A DNA stretch of 64,000 nucleotides, taken from the NCBI GenBank assembly GCA_032433765.1, contig JAVIAB010000160.1, positions 32,205,121 through 32,269,120 on the forward strand, read 5' to 3'. The notes beneath the pieces were generated by a model. It saw only the letters and a list, made by a program, of their open reading frames with translations. It did no database searches and was not told the DNA's origin. Source of the stretch: Megaustenia siamemsis. Its lineage: Eukaryota > Mollusca > Gastropoda > Stylommatophora > Ariophantidae. A program made the translations under genes and the position numbers. The stretch's first letter is position 1, and the number at the start of each line of letters is the position of its first letter. This document shows, in pieces, positions 44,063 to 54,430 of this stretch.

Positions 44063-44272
44063 CATCATCATCATCATCGAGTGCCCTCTCCGCATCGAAG
44101 GTTGGCTACCATGGAGCGCCATTCCACTCTGTCTCTTGCTTTGATGGTGCAGATTGCCATAGGCTGACTTGTCCATCTTTTGATGTTACTCGTCCATGTT
44201 AGTCTTGGTCTGCCTCTGCCTCTTTTACCTTGTATTTTCCCTTCTAATATTACTTTTAGTAGGCTGTTCACG
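44063..44272 (-). mobile_element. LINE family A, 210-bp 3' end
   Basis: The copy is flanked by a 9-bp TSD, ATGATCTTT, at 44054-44062 and 44273-44281. The minus-strand frame LLKVILEGKIQGKRGRGRPR, then WTSNIKRWTSQP, is nearly intact. It ends in the CATCATCAT (GAT)n tail. Confidence 0.92.
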
Positions 44273-44289
44273 ATGATCTTTAGGGTGAA

Positions 44290-44488
44290 AAAAAAAAAAA
44301 AAAGTAAAGTACCCCCGTCACGCCAAGTGGCGTATAGGGAATATGGTGTTAGTGACCATACATTTTACAGACCGTCGGTACATGATTTTTGAGGTAATGT
44401 GGTCGGTATTACGCCCGTGCCGCTTTACTTTCCCAGAAAAAAATCCGGTTCCCATTAAAGGCTGGGTGAACCGGAAGCAGTCGGTTAT
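44290..44488 (-). mobile_element. SINE S, truncated copy
   Basis: A-rich 3' end, then the SINE S body. The head is cut off after GAACCGGAAGCAGTCGGTT. Confidence 0.88.
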
Positions 44489-44966
44489 GGTAATTTAAGA
44501 AAATGTATTAATAACGTTCGAATGATGAAATGAGTTTTACTTTTGGGAATTTGGCCCGGACATCGGGAAATAGCTGGCTCCTTTCGGTTCTCAGATGTCA
44601 AGGGTTCTTACTGTGTGCTTAAAGGGAACACGGAGCCTTTTTTTCTTATCGCCCGTCTACGATGGGACTAAACATGCAATCTCGCCTTTCTCGAAACCCA
44701 GGATTCACTGAAAAAAAAAATCTCGGGGAGCGTATGTGATTGGGATTTGACACAATACGTGACGGCAATCCGACCTCAACGCTATATAAGTCACATATTC
44801 CCCTAACAAATCTCAAATAAGCAAAATTAATTCAGAAACGGAAAGCGAGCATTATTTAAGAAAGTTATAAAAAAGAAAGAAAAAGAAAGCAAAAAGTAGA
44901 AAGAAAAAAATTGAAGAAAGAAAGAAAATGATTTATTTATTTCAAATATAATCACAACACACTTAC
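44489..44966. other. non-coding DNA
   Basis: No supported feature apart from an AAAG-rich tract at 44865-44930. If the minus-strand gene is real, this is the start of its intron. Confidence 0.5.
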
Positions 44967-45145
44967 TTGTGAACACGAGGGCTATGCAGTTTTCGAAAGC
45001 TTCTAATCTCGCTTTGTTTTGCCGGTTGCTCGGATGCCCACAACAGCCCTTTTAACATCTGGTCCTTTTGCGTCTCCTGGTAATCACTGACAGCACTTGA
45101 GTTTTCACTGAAACTGTTATCACTTACAGCTGTGCTTCTGTTCAT
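44967..45145 (-). CDS. first coding exon of an unrecognised minus-strand protein
   Basis: It starts with ATG at 45145 and runs 59 codons to a consensus donor: the reverse complement of ACTTAC at 44966-44961 is GTAAGT. The sequence begins MNRSTAVSDNSFSENSSAVS and ends SFRKLHSPRVH plus two bases (phase 2). It is Ser/Gln-rich, likely disordered, with no signal peptide. The next minus-strand exon that fits the phase is 26378-25913, where the first base completes a Lys codon. The intervening 18.6 kb is full of repeats. There may be further exons in between. No family was recognised. Confidence 0.5.
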
Positions 45146-46554
45146 TTTAAAACGAAATAGACCAAATTTAAGTCAGGACTGTGTACAACCTGTCTGCACC
45201 CTGTTTTGGTATTGAAGCGTTTTGCGTGAGTCCGTTTTTTTCCCTTCTTTTTAATAAACGTTGCTTCCTTGCAATGTAAGTCTTAACTCCGTTTAATTTG
45301 TCCAAAATTAATCTGAAATAAATATAAACGTTAACTTTTGGGTGTGCTTTGATCCAATGTTTGGCGAATCGTAAAACATTGTCGTGCCAAATAAACAGTA
45401 GCAGCAAACACAAATATGAATTCTTTTATGTGTTATGTGTGTTTTCTTTCATCATGCAGGCGGTATTGAAATGTCATTTATGGAATATAATTGTCAAATG
45501 ATACCATTAAAACTTACTTCATAGAGTCAACACGTACAGTCTTGAATGTTTTTGTTCAGCTGTTGCGACAATATATTAGAGTTAATTTAATTTAGCTGTA
45601 CCTGTCGGATTCAATCACTGGATATTCTTTTTTTTTGTGGCTGTTGAAATTGCACATATTTAATTGAAGAAGTTCGCACTGCAAACGGGAATCAAGTCAA
45701 CAAAGGCTTGTTTATCAAAGCGTTTCAAGTAATCCTTACTTGAACGAGAGAGAACTCATTACTGTACATTACTACAAGTACAACTGAAAAGCCATTAATG
45801 AAAGCAATACACTTCGTCTTTTGCGCAGCGTTGTACCTAACACAAGTATTCCTGTACTGCCTAGCTGGAAATATGGTTAACCAATCAGCATAAACGATAT
45901 TTTATCCCTCCCCCCTTCTCTCCCCCCCCCCCCTTCTCTCTCTCTTTTCGCACTAGGCGAGACCTAGAAGGGAAAAAGAGTATTAGCGAGCTATTTTTGA
46001 GGGCCCTGCTGTCAGATCAAGTGTTACTTCCAAACTGATAATGATAACTGCAGTCTCGTCAGGGCAGTATCGATCGATACTCAGTTGCCAAAACACCAAT
46101 GGTTTCTCAAACGTAACTTTTTGATTACGAATAACTGAAACATGACTTAAACTACTGAATATGTGGCACAAATCAATCAGTGATATATTTATTGGATCGT
46201 GTTATCGATTCCTAATCGGCGAATGCTTTAGTAACCAGAAAATAATAGTTTAAAGGATTATAGTGTTTCGATTTGTTTGTGTTTGACTTTTGAACTTTTC
46301 GCTGCAGCTCTTGCAAAATGCAATTAAATACGAGTTAATTTTGTTAAGTGCTAACATTGCTACAAATAGAAACACTGTTAGTAGAGAGGTGGACCTAGTG
46401 TGATTGGCACATGGAAAAGATCAGCCGTTTGTCTCTTTGAGTTTTATAACATTTAAAATCACATTTTTGTGTGTGGAAGGGGAGGGCGATCAACCGCTGT
46501 CTTATTTATTGTAAAGTTGTACTGGTTGTTATTTGGCTTAGACATTCCCCTTCA
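45146..46554. other. upstream region of the minus-strand gene
   Basis: AT-rich DNA with a C-run near 45905-45940. It would contain the promoter and 5' UTR of the minus-strand gene, but no defined element was identified. Confidence 0.4.
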
Positions 46555-47415
46555 TGCATGAGTCAGCATTCATGTAAACACACACGTAGAGTAGACATTC
46601 ACGTGAATACACACACATAGAGTAGACATTCACGTGAACACACACACATAGAATCAGCATTCATGTAAACACACACATAGAGTAGACATTCACGTGAATA
46701 CACACATAGAATCAGCATTCATGTGAACACCCACATAGAGTAGACATTCACGTGAACACGCATATAGAGTAAGCATTCATGTGAACACGCACATAGAGTA
46801 GGCATTCACGTGAACACGCATATAGAGTAAGCATTCATGTGAACACACACATAGAGTAGTCATTCACGTGAATACACACACACAGAATAGGCATTCACGT
46901 GAACACACACATAGAGTAGGCATTCACGTGAACACGCATATTGAGTAAGCATTCATGTGAACACCCACATAGAGTAGACAAACACGTCAATACACATACA
47001 TAGAGTAGGCATTCACGTGAACACACATAGAGTAGGCATTCACGTGAACACGCATATAGAGTAAGCATTCATGTGAACACACACATAGAGTCAGCATTTA
47101 CGTGAACACACACATAGAGTCAGTATTCACGTGCGCACACACACATAGAGTCAGCATTCACGTGCGCGCACACACATAGAGTCATCATTCACGTGAACAC
47201 ACACATATAGTCAGCATTCACGTGAACACACACATAGAGTCAGCATTCACGTTAACACACACATAGAGTCAGCATTCACGTGAACACACACATAGAGTCA
47301 GCATTCACGTGAACACACACATATAGTCAGCATTCACGTGAACACACACATATAGTCAGCATTCACGTGAACACACACATAGAGTCAGCATTCACGTGAA
47401 CACACAAATAGAGTC
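46555..47415. repeat. 29-bp minisatellite with CACGTG palindromes, about 29 copies
   Basis: The unit is AGTCAGCATTCACGTGAACA followed by CACACATAG. Most units contain the 10-bp palindrome TTCACGTGAA, with a perfect E-box CACGTG at its centre. A TTCATGTGAA variant alternates in the left half. The array is interrupted by CA-rich expansion. Confidence 0.97.
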
Positions 47416-47873
47416 AGTAAGAGAAGTAGCTTGCGCCACAATCCCCGAAACATTTGCCAATGATAACAAATCTATTTTTAGCAACATACAAATTCATTTC
47501 AGTTTGAATAGACACATCTCAACTATAGACCCGACGTAGTGATCGCTGGTTACGAACGTTTACTAGGTTGATCCTGCATGTACACCACCATCAGTATTAG
47601 AGAAGACCTCTATTAATTCACTATTGTTCTTTCTTTGGTCTCAGAAACTAAACTCAGGAAAATGTTCTGTTCCAAACATTCTTTTAATTTGTTTATCTCC
47701 CCCCCCCCAAAAAAAAAAACAAAAAAACAACAACAACAACAACCGCAGAATAAAAACTTTCTTTAAAAACTTCACTGCAAATATCCAGCAGAAATTAATA
47801 TGGCATTATGTAGACAATGTGTTCATAATCCCCCCCCCCAAAAAAAAATGCCCTGATCTTCTTTTCTCTTTTC
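47416..47873. other. non-coding DNA with homopolymer runs
   Basis: C and A runs lie at 47700-47745 and 47830-47850. No gene is supported; the open frame through them is composed of homopolymers and SINE D. Confidence 0.6.
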
Positions 47874-48150
47874 TCTATCTATCTATGTATTGTCCTTTCG
47901 AGCCGAAGACGGCACATAGGGCAGAACCACAATCTCAAAAACAGAAACCTTGCGTGCCAAAGTGGCACATATTGCAGAGATCACTGCTCTAAAATCTATG
48001 GCTATGTTTCCATAACAATACTTTTTACAATGACAGCTTGTCAAGCCATCGATCAACACCTCCTTAGTCGCCTCTTACGACATGCCTGGGAGGTCACAGT
48101 GTCACTATTCTTTACTTCCCTCATAATGAGGCCCCGGTAACACACAGGAA
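47874..48150 (-). mobile_element. SINE D, full-length copy
   Basis: The copy is flanked by a 12-bp TSD, TTTTCTCTTTTC, at 47862-47873 and 48151-48162. On the minus strand it starts TTCCTGTGTGTTACCGGGGC and ends in CGGCTCGAAAGGACAATACA plus a GATA-type tail. The 5' end is the same as in the copy at 56245-56513, so the element has defined ends. No ORF of consequence and no convincing pol III boxes were seen. Confidence 0.92.
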
Positions 48151-48364
48151 TTTTCTCTTTTCACTGATACCTAAAAGGTGTCGTGGCTATATCATTTGTC
48201 GTTCTTGAGCTGCTCGAACTGTCTGAATTAGTGATTTTCCTTTGTTGTTACATGTCTCTGTCACAGCATCTATCCACCTTCTTCTGGGTCTTCAAAGCTG
48301 TGATAAAGATTATTTCTCACTGGAAGCCACTTGATAAAAGAACTAGGGACATCAAAGTAGACAT

Positions 48365-48430
48365 AAGGCACACCATATTCCCTAAACGTCACTTGGCGTG
48401 ACGGGTGCTCTTTCTTAAAAAAAAAAAGTA
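48365..48430 (+). mobile_element. SINE S 3' scrap
   Basis: The phrase CACACCATATTCCCTAAACG, then TCACTTGGCGTGACGGG, matches the last 60 bp of SINE S. Confidence 0.75.
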
Positions 48431-48497
48431 ATAAAGAATTTAAAGACTGAATTCACATAAGGCGAGCTGGAGATATTATCCCAGGACAGACAACGCC

Positions 48498-48771
48498 GGG
48501 AGCCGCGATAGCTCAGTGGTTAGTGAACTGGACTATAAAGGACAAGAGGTAGAGTTCGATCCCAACCGACGGCTTCCGGGTTCACCCAGCCTTTATTGGG
48601 TACCTGATTTTTTTCTGGGAAAGTGAAGCGGCACGGGCGTAATACCGACCACATTACCCCAAAAATCATGTGCCGAAGGTCTGTAAAATTTATGGTCACT
48701 AACATCATATTCCCCATACGCCACTTGGCGTGACGGGGGTACTTTACTTTTATTTTTTTCTTTCTTTTTTT
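48498..48771 (+). mobile_element. SINE S, full-length copy
   Basis: tRNA head GGGAGCCGCGATAGCTCAGT and B box GAGTTCGATCCC. The flanks share ACAGACAAC (48486-48494 region and 48772-48780). T-rich 3' end. Confidence 0.9.
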
Positions 48772-48780
48772 ACAGACAAC

Positions 48781-49515
48781 ACCGATCTCTCCTGGAAGCT
48801 GTCAAAGGACATGAACAAATAAATAAGGCACAATGATATGTTTACAGCACTCTGAAAAATTCACAAACACAGAGAACAATAAATGAAGAGGTATGATTGG
48901 TTAAATAAAATGTTTGTGTTAGTCTTTCAGTCCATGCTTTGTAACATCCGGTTTGATTGGTTCAATAAAACAAATGTTTGTGTTAGACTTTCAGTTTATG
49001 ACGTCCGCTAAGAATGAGCAGCAGTCTCGAACCAGTTCATCACAAGGACAATCAAACTAAACGTCCATTTATACTTACAGCACACCACCACTAATGTTTC
49101 GCTGGCTTTCGGACATAGAATGCAGCATGAAGCAAACGCCTGGGAGTCATAACACAACATGGTCCGCCCCATCTGCTTCTTATAACAATTGGAAGCTAGA
49201 GATTAGAAACACTACCTCGATCATTCCCCTTTTAAAAATTACATCGTCTCTATTTGCAAAGCCGTTGCATATGTTCCTATTACAATATTATACCATAGAC
49301 ATTGACACTTCCAGCATTTCCCCCATCAGCCAGCTCTTCAGCGCTCAACTTTGCTATACATCTAGACCGGCAAAGGTCATAAACTGCAATGTTCTCTTCA
49401 TGTCTTCTTTGTGAGATTCTTCTTATACAGCTGTAGGTAGACAATCTACGGCCTACTAAACAATTTTACCAGCATTCGGGTTAATTAAAAATTATAAGTA
49501 AGTAGTGAGATGTAA
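48781..49515. other. non-coding DNA
   Basis: A near-duplication (TTTGATTGGTTnAATAAAA, then TGTTTGTGTTAGnCTTTCAG) lies at 48895-49000. No gene is supported. Confidence 0.5.
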
Positions 49516-51500
49516 CGTACACTCCTATAGGTCGTTTCAAAATATTTTGAAGGTGTTTAAAATTCCATATCTCTGCAACCAATTGATTGATAATGCTGAA
49601 ATTTTGCATATGGTCTTGTGATTTTTTGGTCCCAAGAAGTACATTCATTTCCTCACCAACAAACGTATAGTTTTAAATATTCTTTATTTGAAGTATACAA
49701 ATTTAAGGCATTTTGGTCAAACCATATATTTGGAGGAATTACCGCTTCATATGAGTGAGCACCCACGGACTTGTCATCTTGAACGTAATGCGCGCCAATT
49801 TCCCTGTTTTAAGCACTAAAAAACACATAAAACGCGTCATAGTTATAATTTTATATCCGGTGCATCCCATTTCCTGTCGTTTTGTTGTGATTTATGTGCA
49901 ACGGCGTATCCTAATTATTGGGTAATTTCGTTAAATTTGTGATCTGTTAGTCAATGGGTATAAAAGTAAAGTTCCTTACATTGCAATCAGTGGCAATAAA
50001 GGTGTATAAATATTTTTGCATAGAAGCTAAGCGTGGAAAACTGTATCGAAGCATCTCAAAGCCAGAAAAGAGAACTATTCACGCATTGGGTATAAGCAAA
50101 CGCTTTTTCAAACAAGTGCTTAAAGCTAACGGAGTGTCCAGTTCAATTAAGACTAGGACGCTAGGAAGAAAGAAAGTAGTAGATAGTTTTGACAAGGAAG
50201 TGATTAGAAGAGCAATTTGTAAAATGTTCGATTCCAAAGAAACTGTGACTTTAAGAAAACTGAAAATTCGACTGAGAGCAGAAAATGACATTGTTGTGTC
50301 GAAAACAACATTATGGAGAACTGTTAGAAGCATCGGTTTTACGTTTAGAAAGTACGATAGTGGTAGAAATGTCATCTGCGAGAAGCCGCACTTAGTTTCT
50401 ATGAGGAGTAAATATTTACGTGAAGTACGGGAAATGCGTAACCAAGGTTATGATATTGTATTTCTAGATGAATCTTGGATAAATTCTCACCACACAAGTG
50501 CAAAGGAATGGCAGTTATCAGATGGAAGTATTAAAAGATGTGTACCCACTGGAAAAGGACAGCGTATTATAATGGCACATGCAGGCAGCCGAAAAGAAGG
50601 GTTGGTGAAAAATGCAGAACTTATATTCACCTCTAATTATACTGACAACAGGGACTATCACACCGAGATGAATGGCCATATATTTAGAGAGTGGATTGAA
50701 AATACTCTTCTTCCAATTCTAGACAGACCATCCTATCTGGTAATGGACAACGCGTCGTACCACAACGCTGTGGCAGAAGAAGACAAAATTCCTACATCTA
50801 CCAGTACAAAAGATGTTATAAAGATTTGGCTAAGAAAGGAAGGAATTCCATTTAACGAGGGATTTTTGAAACCTGAATTACTGTCACTTGTTAAGAAATC
50901 GCAAAAGATCAAAGTATTCCAAATAGACAAAATCATTCAACAGCATGGTCATACGTGCTTGAGACTGCCCCCTTATCATCCACAATTAAACCCCATTGAA
51001 CTCGTTTGGGCAAAAATTAAAGGGCAGGTGGCAGCTGAGAATACAAGTTTTAAACTATGCGATATAAAAGGACTGACATATGCTGCTCTATCAAAAATTG
51101 ACAAAGATTTTTGGTGCAAATGTGAAGATCATGTCTTAAAAGAAGAAAATGACTATTGGAAAAAAGATGGACTATCGTTCGTTCAGCCCAGATTAGTAAT
51201 CAATATGTTAGACTCCTCTGATTCAGAATAAATGAAATAATAATGGACGTTTTTATATGTCCGCATGATCAATCTTTAGCTAAAGTTGATAACGTTTTGA
51301 AAATGTAAAGATTCTTGATATGTGTACTGCAGGCATGCAAAGAAACTAAATCACTTTCATATGTCTTGTTTACGTAAAATAATGAAAGTCACATGGAAAG
51401 ACATAAAACGAACAATGTAGCTCTTTACAGTGAAGAGGATCCCGTGCTTACATCGGACTCTTTAGTCACATGCGTACCCATAAACAATAACTTTGCTTGA
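49516..51500 (+). mobile_element. IS630/Tc1/mariner-type DNA transposon, ends undefined
   Basis: This covers the intact transposase ORF and its flanks. The 5' flank starting near 49519 (TACACTCCTATAGGTCGTTT) looks like the outer part of such an element, but I could not find its inverted copy downstream within the next 1 kb. Inverted repeats and TA duplication are therefore unproven. Confidence 0.5.
49954..51231 (+). CDS. transposase, IS630/Tc1/mariner superfamily, intact
   Basis: This uninterrupted 425-aa ORF has an N-terminal helix-turn-helix region (ISKPEKRTIHALGISKRFFK, then SKTTLWRTVRSIGF) and a DDE nuclease core. Acidic residues are seen in VFLDESW (about residue 172), LVMDNASYHN (about 265) and NPIELVWAKIKG (about 349). 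The gap between the second Asp and the Glu is 83 residues, much longer than the 34 of classic Tc1. An insertion of about 50 residues (EEDKIPTST through VKKSQKIK) sits before RLPPYHPQLNP. From memory this resembles the Sailor-like (DD82E) group. All three catalytic residues are present. Full length implies a recent arrival or a retained function. Confidence 0.9.
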   Translation: MGIKVKFLTLQSVAIKVYKYFCIEAKRGKLYRSISKPEKRTIHALGISKRFFKQVLKANGVSSSIKTRTLGRKKVVDSFDKEVIRRAICKMFDSKETVTLRKLKIRLRAENDIVVSKTTLWRTVRSIGFTFRKYDSGRNVICEKPHLVSMRSKYLREVREMRNQGYDIVFLDESWINSHHTSAKEWQLSDGSIKRCVPTGKGQRIIMAHAGSRKEGLVKNAELIFTSNYTDNRDYHTEMNGHIFREWIENTLLPILDRPSYLVMDNASYHNAVAEEDKIPTSTSTKDVIKIWLRKEGIPFNEGFLKPELLSLVKKSQKIKVFQIDKIIQQHGHTCLRLPPYHPQLNPIELVWAKIKGQVAAENTSFKLCDIKGLTYAALSKIDKDFWCKCEDHVLKEENDYWKKDGLSFVQPRLVINMLDSSDSE

Positions 51501-51649
51501 TATGTCATGCTCGTTATCGCTCGCAACGGATAATTAATTTTTTTAAAATGTATTCTTTGTTGTATATTGTTTAAATAGTTTTCATTAATGGAACTGTTTA
51601 TACGCTGATTTGTTTTAGACCGTCTGTAAAGGCTATAACATTGACATTC
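51232..51649. other. transposase 3' flank and non-coding DNA
   Basis: AT-rich with no recognisable terminal repeat or gene. Confidence 0.5.
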
Positions 51650-51879
51650 TCATAGTATTTTAAAGAAAGTAAACAATAGAAAGTAAACAGTTGATAAACG
51701 CCTCCAACTTTCAAGTTGTGTAGAGACGCCTATGTCGAGAAGCTGATTTCCATTAATGTACGGTAAATTATTTTCTCCAGGAGCAAAAAGATCCGTAAAT
51801 TCACTGAGATCAAAGGAAAGTGCTGCTTCATGATGAAGCATACTTCCTACATCATTAAATTTTGTGAAATCGGTGGGAC
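51650..51879 (-). CDS. candidate terminal exon of an unknown protein
   Basis: A minus-strand acceptor (TGTTTTTCCAAG, AG at 51881-51880) is followed by an open frame to the stop at 51650. The start encodes PTDFTKFNDVGSMLHHEAAL, then FDLSEFTDLFAPGENNLPYI, which looks like real protein. The last 25 codons are hydrophobic and less convincing, so the true exon may end earlier. No partner exon was proved; an open minus-strand stretch at 54360-54120 is a possible upstream piece. Confidence 0.3.
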
Positions 51880-51984
51880 CTTGGAAAAACAAGGCCAGAT
51901 GCAAAAAATCAAGTTTGTAAGTGCAGGGAAAGAGGAGATATTTCATGTTAATCGTGAACATTTAGATTTGAAACGACCAATACA

Positions 51985-52090
51985 AGGTATGATGACAGCT
52001 TTACAAAAACGGAGCACAACAAAACACTGACGTTTCGGCCTACATGCTGCCTTCTTCAAAAAACGAAAACAACACAAATGGGCAACGAAA
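51985..52090 (-). ncRNA. hammerhead-like motif of a Penelope-type retroelement relic
   Basis: On the minus strand TTGAAGAAGGCAGCATGTAG, then GCCGAAACGTCAG, resembles the conserved cores of Penelope-associated hammerhead ribozymes: CTGAnGA, a stem, GAAA, then GTC. GGC and GCC can form the small stem II. The first core base is T instead of C, and no stem I complement was seen, so it is probably inactive or only similar by descent. Confidence 0.35.
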
Positions 52091-52696
52091 TAAAGAAACT
52101 CTAATACATCTAGGAAAAGCAGAACGAGCAGATCAAGGAGAAATACAAAGTGGGATAAAAAATGAAATGATAAAATAAAAGGGGGATGTGCTACATTATA
52201 CAATAATAAAAATTGATAATATATAACAATGAGTAAACTAACAAATTATTTAAAAATTAATACGAGATTTAGCCGAGACTCGATCCAGAAGTTCCCAGTA
52301 TGTGTGTTTGACTGTAAGTCAACTGCGAATGTGATGAGACGTGAGAGGGTGAGGGGTAAAAACCACTCACGTGATTAGACGAGAAGTCTGATAGGAGTGG
52401 GAGGTGATAACAGAGGGTGTGAATGGCGGTCAAGAATTAGACGAGTATCTGCTGAGATAGATACATGTATACTAGGCTGTGAAAACATGAGCAAACAAAG
52501 GCAGGCGTGCCTTGGGAAACAAGCGGATAATTACAAAAAAGATTACCGCGCACTCAGTTCTTGCGATGATAAAAATATAATGAAAAAGTAACACAAATAA
52601 GTACATTTTTTTTTTTTAATCAACAGCAGCAAAATTATTATTTGCTCAAAAAGCGTCACCAAAAGTGAAATTGAAATGATTTTGTTAAATTATTGT
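52091..52696. other. non-coding DNA
   Basis: No gene is supported. The strand is purine-rich (52130-52450), with a diffuse AGACGAGAAGTCTGATAGGA-type sequence. It may be part of the same retroelement relic. Confidence 0.4.
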
Positions 52697-54115
52697 TCGT
52701 TCAAAACTGCAAAGATCGATAAGACACTTAAACTCGTTCAAGACTGCAAAGATCGATGAGACACTTAAGCCAGTTCAAGACTGCAAAGATCGATGAGACA
52801 CTTAAGCCAGTTCAAGACTGCAAAGATCGATGAGACACTTAACCTAGTTCAAGACTGCAAAGATCGATGAGACACTTAAACTAGTTCAAGACTGCAAAGA
52901 TCGATGAGACACTTAAACTAGTTCAAGACTGCAAAGATCGATGAGACACTAAAACTCGTTCAAGACTGCAAAGATCGATGAGACACTTAAGCCAGTTCAA
53001 GACTGCAAAGATCGATGAGACACTTAAGCCAGTTCAAGACTGCAAAGATCGATAAGACACTTAAACTAGTTCAAGACTGCAAAGATCGATAAGACACTTA
53101 AACTTGTTCAAGACTGTAAAGATCGATGAGACACTTAAGCCAGTTCAAGACTGCAAAGGTCGATGAGACACAAACTAGTTCAAGACTGCAAAGATCGATG
53201 AGACACTTAAGCCAGTTCAAGAAAGCAACGATCGGTAAGACACTTAAGCTAGTTCAAGACTGCAAAGATCGATGAGGCACTCAAACTAGTTCAAGACTGC
53301 AAAGATCGGTAAGACACTTAAGCCAGTTCAAGAAAGCAACGAAGCTAGTTCAAGACTGCAAAGATCGATGAGGCACTTAAGCCAGTTCAAGAAAGCAACG
53401 ATCGGTAAGACACTTAAGCTAATTCAAGACTGCAAAGATCGGTGAGGCACTCAAACTAGTTCAAGACTGCAAAGATCGATAAGACATTTAAACTTGTACA
53501 AGACTGCAAAGATCGATGAGGCACTTAAGCTAGTTCAAGACTGCAAAGATCGATAAGACACTTAAGCTAGTTCAAGACTGCAAAGATCGATAAGACATTT
53601 AAACTTGTACAAGACTGCAAAGATCGATGAGGCACTTAAGCTAGTTCAAGACTGCAAAGATCGATAAGACATTTAAACTTGTACAAGACTGCAAAGATCG
53701 ATGAGGCACTTAAGCTAGTTCAAGACTGCAAAGATCGATAAGACACTTAAGCTAGTTCAAGACTGCAAAGATCGATAAGACATTTAAACTTGTGCAAGAC
53801 TGCAAAAATCGGTGAAACATATAAACTAGTTCAAGAGTGCAAAGATCGGTGAAACATATAAACTAGTTCAAGACTGCAAAGATCGGTTTAACATATAAAC
53901 TAGTTAAAGACTGCAAAGATCGGTGAAACATATGAACTAGTTCAAGACTGCAAAGATCGGTGAAACATATAAACTAGTTCAAGACTGCAAAGATCGATAA
54001 GACATTTAAACTAGTTCAAGACTGCAAAGGTCGGTGAGAGACTTAAGCTAGTTCAAGAGTGCAAAGATCGATGTGATATTGAAACTCATTCAAGATTGCA
54101 AAGATCAGCAAGGCA
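52697..54115. repeat. 37-bp minisatellite, about 38 copies
   Basis: The unit is TTCAAGACTGCAAAGATCGA followed by TGAGACACTTAAGCCAG. Sub-variants are arranged in blocks: GATGAGACACTTAAGCCAG on the left, a two-unit higher-order repeat with GATAAGACATTTAAACTTGT in the middle (about 53460-53800), and GGTGAAACATATAAACTAGT on the right. Confidence 0.97.
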
Positions 54116-54119
54116 CTTA

Positions 54120-54360
54120 AGCGGCGCTGCCTTTGCTACTATCAACGATTCTTTGAGATGAAAAGGGTGATATACCTTTGCCTTTCGTGTCGATGCAGGA
54201 AATCGGTAGTGGATGGCGTTTACATTTTTGTAAAAGAAGACATTGGACATTCTATCACAGGTGACAACATTCTTTTGTATATTTAATAATTCTGGAAGAT
54301 ACACAAATAATGTTGCCTTGTCTTTAGTTTGAAGCTTTTTAAGGGGACGATATCGTAGCA
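54120..54360 (-). other. open minus-strand segment, possible exon relic
   Basis: About 80 codons are open with protein-like composition (LFVYLPELLNIQKNVVTCDR, then MSNVFFYKNVNAIHYRFPAS). The segment runs into the 37-bp array, where it stops. Possible acceptor TTTGTGTATCTTCCAG and donor GTATAT after AAAGGCAAAG lie inside. It may be a decayed or array-disrupted exon. Confidence 0.25.
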
Positions 54361-54430
54361 GGATGGATGGTATGTAGGGCTACATTTTTAATAAGGAAGA
54401 CATCGAACGTTTGTAATTATTTACTTACAG

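Noticed and set aside
47624..47992. 122-codon open frame
   Set aside because: Built from C and A homopolymers and the end of SINE D.
49519..49560. Left terminal inverted repeat of the transposase element
   Set aside because: No reverse-complement partner was found by eye within 1 kb after the ORF, so the ends were left undefined.
50079..50375. Minus-strand open frame over the transposase
   Set aside because: Antisense shadow of the intact plus-strand ORF.
52697..54115. CRISPR-like or satellite centromere array
   Set aside because: No unique spacers; only 1.4 kb long, so a minisatellite fits better than a centromeric satellite.
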